DNA of 64,000 bases from DATGPD01 sp041398565 (lineage in GTDB: Bacteria > Planctomycetota > UBA1135 > UBA2386), in NCBI GenBank assembly GCA_041398565.1, contig JAWKUN010000006.1, positions 62,001 through 126,000 on the forward strand, given 5' to 3'. The notes beneath the pieces are model-generated. The model did no database searches, was not told where the DNA came from, and saw only the letters and a program-made list of their open reading frames with translations. Both the position numbers and the translations under genes were made by a program. How positions within the stretch are numbered: the first letter of the stretch is position 1; each line of letters opens with the position of its first letter. This document shows, in pieces, positions 57,441-64,000 of the stretch.

Positions 57441-58649
57441 ATGGCCACCAAGACCTTCGACGCCGCTGCCAACCTCCTCGCCCTCGAGAGCACCCACGCC
57501 GCCCACAACTACCACCCTCTGCCGGTGGTGCTCACCCGCGGCAAGGGCGCGTGGGTGTGGGACGTGAAGGACAAGCGCTACCTCGACTGCCTGGCGGCCT
57601 ACTCCGCCGTCAACCAGGGGCACTGTCACCCGCGCATCGTGGCGGCGCTGATCGAGCAGGCGCAGCGGCTGGCACTGACCTCGCGCGCCTTCCACAACGA
57701 CCGCTTCGGTCCGTTCTGCAAGAAGCTGGCGGAGCTGGTCGGCTACGAGAAGGTGCTTCTGATGAACAGCGGCGCCGAGGCCGTGGAGACCGGGCTCAAG
57801 GCGGCGCGCCGCTGGGGCTACCGCACGAAGGGCGTGCCGCAGGACCGGGCGGAGATCTTGGTGTTCGGCGGCAACTTCCACGGCCGCACGACCACGATCG
57901 TCAGCTTCTCCGACGACCCCGGGGCGCGCGCCGACTACGGGCCGTACACCCCCGGCTTCAAGACCGTGCCGTTCGGCGACCTGGCGGCGGCGCAGACCGC
58001 GGTCACCGACCACACCGTGGCGATCCTCGTCGAGCCGATCCAGGGCGAAGCTGGCGTGCTCATCCCGCCGGCCGACTTCCTGCCCGGCCTGCGCCGGCTG
58101 TGCGACGAGCGACGCGTGCTGCTCCTTTGCGACGAGATCCAATCGGGGCTCGGCCGCGCCGGCTCGATGCTCGCGCACCGCGACGCCGGCGTACGTGCCG
58201 ACGGCGTGATGCTCGGCAAGGCGCTGTCGGGCGGCATGTACCCGGTGTCGGCCTTCGCCGCCGACGACGCCGTCATGTCGGTGTTCGAGCCGGGCTCGCA
58301 CGGCTCCACCTACGGCGGCAATCCGCTGGCCTGCGCCGTCGCCGAGGCCGCCCTCGATGTGCTGATCGACGAGGACCTGTGCCGGCGCTCGCGCGAGCTG
58401 GGTGCCTACTTCGCCGACGGCCTGGCGCGGCTGGAGTCACCCAAGGTCAAGGAGGTGCGTGCCCGCGGTCTTTGGCTGGGCGTCGAACTGCTCTCGGGCG
58501 ACGCCCGCCCCCTGTGCGAGGCCCTGATGGCGGAAGGCATGTTGTGCAAGGACACGCACGGCCACACCATCCGCATCGCGCCGCCGCTGGTGATCGAGCG
58601 CAGCGAGATCGACTGGGCGCTCGCGCGGCTGGCGAACGTGCTGCGCTGA
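57441..58649 (+). CDS. rocD: Ornithine aminotransferase
   Basis: A 402-residue class III PLP aminotransferase from ATG 57441. Features typical of RocD are YHPLPVVLTRGKGAWVWDVK, CLAAYSAVNQGHCHPRIVAA, NSGAEAVETGLKAARRWGY, FHGRTTTIVSFS, the PLP-phosphate Asp in LLLCDEIQSGLGRAG, and the Schiff-base Lys near 259 in LGKALSGGMYPVSAF. It interconverts ornithine and 2-oxoglutarate with glutamate-5-semialdehyde and glutamate, linking arginine and proline metabolism. It stands alone, with a hairpin in its leader. Confidence 0.93.
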   Translation: MATKTFDAAANLLALESTHAAHNYHPLPVVLTRGKGAWVWDVKDKRYLDCLAAYSAVNQGHCHPRIVAALIEQAQRLALTSRAFHNDRFGPFCKKLAELVGYEKVLLMNSGAEAVETGLKAARRWGYRTKGVPQDRAEILVFGGNFHGRTTTIVSFSDDPGARADYGPYTPGFKTVPFGDLAAAQTAVTDHTVAILVEPIQGEAGVLIPPADFLPGLRRLCDERRVLLLCDEIQSGLGRAGSMLAHRDAGVRADGVMLGKALSGGMYPVSAFAADDAVMSVFEPGSHGSTYGGNPLACAVAEAALDVLIDEDLCRRSRELGAYFADGLARLESPKVKEVRARGLWLGVELLSGDARPLCEALMAEGMLCKDTHGHTIRIAPPLVIERSEIDWALARLANVLR

Positions 58650-58670
58650 GCTCGGGGCCGGGTCGCGTTC

Positions 58671-61600
58671 CTACGCGCCGGGGTCTCGCGACGGTCGCTG
58701 GCCGACGTCGAACACGAAGCGCTGGTAGAGCACCGAGATCGCGAGCAACGACAAGGCCAGTCCTGCCAACGACGCGACCCGATAGAGGTCGGTGAGTTCG
58801 CCGAGGTCGTGCAGGAAGACCTTGCCGACCGACAGCAGGATCAGCACCAGGCTCACCCAGCGCAGGGCGGTGCTCTGCCGGCCGACGCCGATCACCAGCA
58901 AGACCAGGGCGTAGACGATCCACACCACCGACGTCGTCAGGTCGCGCGCCGGGTGGCGGACGAAGGAGATCGCCACCGAATCGCCCTCGGCGAACGCGAG
59001 GGCGACGCCGACGTTGAGCCAGACGAAGACGATCCCCACGGCGTACAGACCGGTCAGCACGGCAGCGATCGGCTGGGCTTCCAGGCGGCGCAGGCGGGCG
59101 ACCTCGAGGCGACCGAACACCTGCGCCACGGCGAGCATTGCCACGGCGGCGACCGCATAGGCGTAGTTCACGCCGTTGAACAAGAGCGAGGTCGGCAGCG
59201 GCACGGCCGACGTCACCAACGGATGCGTGATGGCACCGGCCATCACGCCCAACGCGCACGCCAACGCGACGACCTTCAGGCCGAGGTGGTCGACGCCTGC
59301 CCAGAGCACCGCCACGAAGAGCATCTGCAAGGCCAGGCGGGGCATCCACGCGTGCGGGATGTCGGGCTGCGGCACCGCCGCGGCCCAGGCCAACACCGCG
59401 AAACCGCCGAGCCAGGCCAGAGCCGAGGTGCGGACGGGTTCGGCCTGCGGCCACAGGCCCCGCGCGCGCCACGCTGCCAGGCCGAGGACGCTGCCGACGG
59501 CAAACGCCAAGCGTTCGAACGCAACCGCGCCCCACACCGGCAACGCGTGCCAGAACGCCGTGGGCCAGAACAGCGGCGGTACCAGCGCGGCGGCGCGCCA
59601 GGCGCCCCGTTGCGCCAAGAACGGCCCCGACCACGCGACCGGCCAGAGACAGAACACCGCCAGACTCGCGAGTTGCAGCCAGACCGCGAGGTGTGCGTCG
59701 AGGTCGCGCGGCCAGTGCATCTGCACGAACGCCGCCAGCGCCGCCGCCAACGCCAGCCCGACGGCGCTGCCGAAACGGCTCGCTGCGACCGCCGCGACCG
59801 CGGCGAAAGCGACGACGAGGGCGTGGAACGACCACACCCCGAGGTCGACCGCCACGACGCGCTGGCGCAGCACCAGCGCCAGCAGCAGCGGGAGTACCCA
59901 CGCCCCCGCTTCGGCCCAGCGACGCACCTTCACCTCGCGTCGTGTCGCGCCGAGCGCAACCACGACGACCGCCAGCGCCAAGCCGAGCGGAGCGAGCAGC
60001 CTCTGCGACACCGCCGTCGCTTCGCCCGCGTGCGCGTGCGCGTGCGTCGCCAGCACCAGACCGAGAAGCCCGGCCGACGCCGTCTGCGCCCACGCGCGCG
60101 GGCGGACGCCGCCGACGCCGCAGGCCAGCGCAGCGAGCGCCACGGCGCCACCCCACCACGGCCAAGGCGAGACCGCACCGGCGCGCGCACTGGCCGGCGC
60201 CAGGAGCACCATGCCGCCGAGCGTCGACACCAAGACGCCGCCGCCCTGGCGCATCGCCACGCCGGGCACCGCCAGCGCCACCAGCGACAGCGCCGCTTCC
60301 CACGCGATCGGCGTGTCCATGGGCACGCGGCCGAGCCACGGCGCACACACGCCGAGCGCGGCCGCGCTGGCGGCGACGCCGAACAGCGGCTGGCCGGCGC
60401 GGCGCCCGAGCCAAACGAGGGCGCTCACCAGGATCACCAGCATCACGACCACGGGCCACAGGTGCGGGCCCAGGTCGGCGCGCAGCCCCAGGTGCAATGC
60501 GAAGGCGAAAGGGAGGAACAGCGCTGCGGCCCGGGTGAGCAGGTTGCGCGCCCCGACCGCGAACAGCATCGCGAACGCCAGCAGGACGCCGAGCCCGAGC
60601 CCGAGGTGCGTCGGCGGCATGCGGGTACCGATCCAGTGCGCCTGGAACGCCGCCGACGCCAGCAGGCTGACGGCACCGAGCCACGGCCAGCGATGCCGGC
60701 GCAACAAGATCAGCAGAGCAGCGTCGAGCAGCAGGAGGTAGCCGAACAAGCCGATCGGCTCGTCGGCGCTGCCGCGCACGAGCAACGGCGTGGCGAAGCC
60801 GCCGAGCAACGCCAGCGCCGCCAGGAACATCGACGCGCGGCGGTGAGCAAGGACGCAGGCCAATACGGTCGTGGCCACCATCGCCACGATCGCCACCGGC
60901 ATGTCGATGAAGCCGTAGAGCTCGCGCGCCGCCCAGGTCACGGCGCAGAAGGCAACGAGCGCCGCTCCCGCCAAGGCGTGTGCCACCCACGCGTAGCCGC
61001 GCCGCAACAGGAGGGTGGAGCCCAGCAAGCACAGGACGCCGGCGCTGCTGCCGAGCGTCAGGCGCATGCCCGGCGTCAGGTGCCCGTGTTCGACGGCGTA
61101 GCGGAACAAGAAGATGCTGGCGAGGGCCAGTGCGATCCCGCCGAGCACGGCCGCGCCACGCACGCCGAGCCAACGCTCCCAGTCTCTGGACGTGGTCGGC
61201 ACGGAGGCGCCGGCGTCGCTCTCGCCGGCCACGGGGCGCGGCGGAGCGAGCGTCGCTCGCGGTGCAGGCTCGGGCTGCATCCAAGGAGGCGCGGGCGCGT
61301 CCGGGAGCGGCGCGAGGCCGTGCGCTGCCTGCGCCCGGTCGGCCTTCTCCCCTTCCACCCACACCACGTCCGCCTCCGCCGCGGCTTCCTCCTCCGGCGA
61401 AGCCGGCACCGTGGCACCGGCACGGTGCAAGTGCCGCCGGGCCACGGCATCGGACGTCGTCGCGCTCTCCGGCGACGCTTGCCCAGGCTGCGGATGGGTT
61501 CGCGCGGCGACGACCTCGCCGATGGCGGCGACGGTCGCCGACGGCGACCCGCGTCGCTCGAAGTCGGCGCGCTCGAGCGCGCGGAGCCGATGGCGCACCG

Positions 61601-61673
61601 ACTGCAACTGACGCCCCAGTTCGGCACAGCACCACAGCGCCACGACCGCCAGGACGCCGACGAGATAGACCAC
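58671..61673 (-). CDS. DUF2339 polytopic membrane protein
   Basis: A 1000-residue protein from ATG 61673. A first helix and a ~150-residue Pro/Ala-rich cytoplasmic or periplasmic stretch precede the DUF2339 signature WERWLGVRGAAVLGGIALAL, followed by about 25 closely spaced hydrophobic helices to the C-terminus (LISVLYQRFVFDV-like ending). The function of the family is unknown; large DUF2339 proteins are suspected envelope proteins. It starts 40 bases after the thioredoxin-fold gene on the same strand, so the two are probably co-transcribed. Confidence 0.88.
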   Translation of the reverse strand: MVYLVGVLAVVALWCCAELGRQLQSVRHRLRALERADFERRGSPSATVAAIGEVVAARTHPQPGQASPESATTSDAVARRHLHRAGATVPASPEEEAAAEADVVWVEGEKADRAQAAHGLAPLPDAPAPPWMQPEPAPRATLAPPRPVAGESDAGASVPTTSRDWERWLGVRGAAVLGGIALALASIFLFRYAVEHGHLTPGMRLTLGSSAGVLCLLGSTLLLRRGYAWVAHALAGAALVAFCAVTWAARELYGFIDMPVAIVAMVATTVLACVLAHRRASMFLAALALLGGFATPLLVRGSADEPIGLFGYLLLLDAALLILLRRHRWPWLGAVSLLASAAFQAHWIGTRMPPTHLGLGLGVLLAFAMLFAVGARNLLTRAAALFLPFAFALHLGLRADLGPHLWPVVVMLVILVSALVWLGRRAGQPLFGVAASAAALGVCAPWLGRVPMDTPIAWEAALSLVALAVPGVAMRQGGGVLVSTLGGMVLLAPASARAGAVSPWPWWGGAVALAALACGVGGVRPRAWAQTASAGLLGLVLATHAHAHAGEATAVSQRLLAPLGLALAVVVVALGATRREVKVRRWAEAGAWVLPLLLALVLRQRVVAVDLGVWSFHALVVAFAAVAAVAASRFGSAVGLALAAALAAFVQMHWPRDLDAHLAVWLQLASLAVFCLWPVAWSGPFLAQRGAWRAAALVPPLFWPTAFWHALPVWGAVAFERLAFAVGSVLGLAAWRARGLWPQAEPVRTSALAWLGGFAVLAWAAAVPQPDIPHAWMPRLALQMLFVAVLWAGVDHLGLKVVALACALGVMAGAITHPLVTSAVPLPTSLLFNGVNYAYAVAAVAMLAVAQVFGRLEVARLRRLEAQPIAAVLTGLYAVGIVFVWLNVGVALAFAEGDSVAISFVRHPARDLTTSVVWIVYALVLLVIGVGRQSTALRWVSLVLILLSVGKVFLHDLGELTDLYRVASLAGLALSLLAISVLYQRFVFDVGQRPSRDPGA

Positions 61674-61713
61674 CGGAACCGATGCTACCCGCGCCGGCGC
61701 CCGCCGCGCGCGG

Positions 61714-63948
61714 TCAGCGACCGCGGCGGCCGCGGCGGCCTCGACCTCCGCCGGCCGGCGGAGCCTCGCGCTCGTAGGCGGGCAGCTCGAGCAGCTCGGG
61801 GTCGAGCTTGCCGAGCGCCGCCTCCAGCTGGCCGGCCATGTCGTCCTGCTTCTGCTCCTTCAAGCGAGCCAGAAGCATCTTGGCGGTGTCCACCGCCGAC
61901 AGGTTGAGTCCGTCGAGTGTCGCCGCCGACGCGGGCCGACGCTCGAACGACGCCAGCACCTCGGCCAGGGCGCGGGCGTCGTCCTTCGCCTCGTAGGCGA
62001 CGCGCGCGCATCCGCCGTGCGCCATCGCGACGTAGTGATCGGCCGAGTCGCGACGCTCGGGGCTCTGCTCGACGAAGCGCTCGAAGTGGGCGATGCCGCG
62101 CGCATAGGACGCGATTGCGTCGTCGCTGTCGCCGCGCCGGCGCTGGAACTCGGCCGCCACCAGCGCGGCGTAGCCGGCGAACCAGCTCAGATCGGCCGGC
62201 GCCTCCGGCTTGGCCAGCAAGCTCGCGTACACCGTCGCCAGGCCATCGACGCCCTTGTCGTGCAGGGTCTTGGCGCGGAGGCGTTCGTGCACCTGCCACG
62301 AGCCGGGAAAGCGCGTCAAGCCGACGTCGAGGACGCGGTCGGCCTGGCCGCGCGCGCCCAACCAGCGGAGGAAGTCGTAGTGGTCGACGACGTGCTGGTC
62401 GGTGCCGAGCGGGTGCTTGGCCAGCACCGCGTAGGCGGCGTGCACGTCGGCCATCCACTGCTGCGGCCAGTCCTTCTTGTCGACGATGGCGCGCGTGATC
62501 GCCTTCTGCCGGGCGTGCGCGAACAGCTGCAGCACCATCATCGAGTGCCAGCTCTGGGCATCGGGCGGCATGCTCTTGACCGCCTTTTCGGCCCGCGCGT
62601 AGGCCTCCGTCTCGTCGCCGAGTTCGTGCGCGGCGAGCGCCAGCGCGGTGTCCACCCGCCAGCCGCTGGCGCCGAGCGTCTCGGCCTCGAGGGCGGTGCG
62701 CCGCGCATCCTCGAACATGAGCCGCGCGAAGCGGCGGCCGTTGCGCAGGTCGGCACTCAGCGCCGCACGCGTCGCCGGATCGGCGGCGTGCGCCAAGGTC
62801 GCCTCGGCGAGCTGCAGGTGCACCTCCGGGTCGGCGGGCTTGACCTGGGCTTCGGCCGACTTCGCGTCCAACCGTGCCTCGAGCTCGCTGCGGCCAGGCG
62901 CCGGCGCATAGGTGGCGCCACCACCGGCGTCGTCGAACGCCTTGGCCCACCGCTCGACGTCGACGCTGGCCTTGCGCACCCCCAGGCCGCCGTGCACGGC
63001 CGCCAGCGTCCGCGCCTTCGGCGACACCTCGCCGAGCCGGCCCAGTGCACCCACCAAGGCCTCGCGCTCGGTCGCCGGCATCGGCACGCGCAGCGCCTCG
63101 GCGATCAGATCGACGGCCGCCGGCGACGACGTGTTGGCCAGGGCCTGGCGCGCCTGCAGGCTCTGGGCCTGATCGAGCCCGAACAGAGCCAGGCGCAGGA
63201 GGTCGACGGGCGCGTCCTGGCCAGCCGCCTGTGCGGCCTGCAGCAGCGACTGCCTCACCGTCGCGTCGCCCTGCTGGTAGGCCTGCTCGACGGCGACCTT
63301 GTCGTTGCTGTCGGGGCTGGTGACGCGCTCGAGCAGCGAGCGGTCGCCGCGCACCACCGGCGACGGGGCTTGGCGGTTGGCGATGCCGTCGCCGATCGCC
63401 TTGAACACCGACGCCGTGTCGTTGGCGTAGTAGACGTCGTAGCTCTCCGATCCGTCCAGCTCGACCATGATGTGGCGCGGCGCGATGCGGCGGCCGTCCA
63501 TGAACTTCTCGAACAGGATCGGCTCGATGGCGATGTGTTCGGCGCAGGTGACGCCGCCGAAGCGCGGACACGGGATGCGGTGACCCTGCTCGTCGTAGTC
63601 GCGCGGGTTGTGCCGGTACACCGACGCGATCACGCACACGTAGGGCTCGTAGAGCTTGGCGATCTCCGGCATGCGGTAGCGCACACCGGCGTAGTGCTCG
63701 CTGGCGATCTCCCCGTCCATGTTGATGCACACGAGGATCGGCTTGCCGGTCTCCTTGGCGAGCGCCACGGCGTCGTCCCAAGTGCGCTGCCATTGGATGA
63801 GCACCGGCTTCTTCCAGTCCTCGGCCGTGGGGGCATACCACATGGCCTCGCGGCTGCCGGGTGCGGGTGCACCGGGTTGTTGCGCAGCGACACAGACTGC
63901 GAGGACGAGAGAAGCAGCAGCAGGGAGGGTTTGACGGCAGACGTTCAT
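61714..63948 (-). CDS. Secreted thioredoxin-fold protein with long helical (TPR-like) region
   Basis: A 744-residue protein from ATG 63948 with a signal peptide (LPAAASLVLAVCVAAQ). Residues ~45-190 match a thioredoxin-like domain of the DUF255/Thioredoxin_7 kind (WDDAVALAKETGKPILVCIN), but the CXXC redox pair is absent: the position reads NMDGEIASEHYAG. The rest is helical with TPR-like repeats (AALVAAEFQRRRGDSDDAIA, VAYEAKDDARALAEVLASFE) and ends in a Gly/Arg tail. A redox role is unlikely at the usual site; a binding or assembly role outside the cytoplasm is more probable. Confidence 0.75.
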   Translation of the reverse strand: MNVCRQTLPAAASLVLAVCVAAQQPGAPAPGSREAMWYAPTAEDWKKPVLIQWQRTWDDAVALAKETGKPILVCINMDGEIASEHYAGVRYRMPEIAKLYEPYVCVIASVYRHNPRDYDEQGHRIPCPRFGGVTCAEHIAIEPILFEKFMDGRRIAPRHIMVELDGSESYDVYYANDTASVFKAIGDGIANRQAPSPVVRGDRSLLERVTSPDSNDKVAVEQAYQQGDATVRQSLLQAAQAAGQDAPVDLLRLALFGLDQAQSLQARQALANTSSPAAVDLIAEALRVPMPATEREALVGALGRLGEVSPKARTLAAVHGGLGVRKASVDVERWAKAFDDAGGGATYAPAPGRSELEARLDAKSAEAQVKPADPEVHLQLAEATLAHAADPATRAALSADLRNGRRFARLMFEDARRTALEAETLGASGWRVDTALALAAHELGDETEAYARAEKAVKSMPPDAQSWHSMMVLQLFAHARQKAITRAIVDKKDWPQQWMADVHAAYAVLAKHPLGTDQHVVDHYDFLRWLGARGQADRVLDVGLTRFPGSWQVHERLRAKTLHDKGVDGLATVYASLLAKPEAPADLSWFAGYAALVAAEFQRRRGDSDDAIASYARGIAHFERFVEQSPERRDSADHYVAMAHGGCARVAYEAKDDARALAEVLASFERRPASAATLDGLNLSAVDTAKMLLARLKEQKQDDMAGQLEAALGKLDPELLELPAYEREAPPAGGGRGRRGRRGR

Positions 63949-64000
63949 GATCGACGAATTCGGCGCGAGCGTATCGTTGTCGACGGACGGTGGCGACCGG

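Overview
The window reads as a chromosomal stretch of a GC-rich member of the Planctomycetota. This is inferred from gene content: many large secreted proteins with Sec signal peptides, FG-GAP, beta-helix and HEAT-repeat proteins, two transmembrane Ser/Thr kinases carrying C-terminal formylglycine-generating-enzyme (FGE) sulfatase domains, ECF sigma factors paired with kinases, and a secreted protein ending in a cysteine-bearing beta-rich module typical of this phylum. No rRNA, tRNA, CRISPR array, integrase or transposase was recognised.

Layout. 1-3733 (+) is a tight operon: a methyltransferase fused to an EgtD-like betaine-forming methyltransferase (5' end outside the window), then a betaine/ergothioneine-type ABC ATPase and a fused substrate-binding/permease protein. 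3.9-19 kb holds mainly secreted proteins (beta-helix, M14 peptidase, N,N-dimethylformamidase-like, HEAT) plus an MFS/3-hydroxyacyl-CoA dehydrogenase pair. 19-25.6 kb is a recent tandem duplication of an FGE-kinase gene. 25.7-34.5 kb is an accessory-looking cluster: FG-GAP protein, phage-tailspike-like beta-helix protein, papain-fold peptidase, two broken genes joined tail to tail, an ECF sigma gene and a small secreted protein. 34.9-44.3 kb (-) runs ECF sigma, giant kinase, nifJ, DHOD-like. 44.5-54.8 kb (+) has a Ca/Na antiporter, a chemoreceptor and a five-gene run: two lipoproteins, a divergent Nramp, a TMTC-like GT-C protein and an LpxL-like acyltransferase. 54.9-64 kb has a HEAT protein, ornithine aminotransferase, DUF2339 and a thioredoxin-fold/TPR-like protein.

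Three signals cut across genes. (1) A short palindromic repeat (about 55-75 bp, consensus starting CCAGCGTTCAGCGG) occurs at least four times: three copies are intergenic and one lies in frame inside the antiporter gene. (2) An ECF-type promoter (GTGACGGATCG, 15 bases, CTG) lies upstream of four genes for secreted proteins between 15.3 and 30.1 kb, defining a candidate export regulon. (3) The two FGE-kinases are about 99% identical over the first ~555 residues and then diverge abruptly, so a shared sensor-kinase module is joined to diverged C-terminal modules.

The metabolic genes (pyruvate:ferredoxin oxidoreductase, 3-hydroxyacyl-CoA dehydrogenase, ornithine aminotransferase) suggest a heterotroph that can oxidise pyruvate through ferredoxin. 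All assignments come from reading the sequence; no database search was run.
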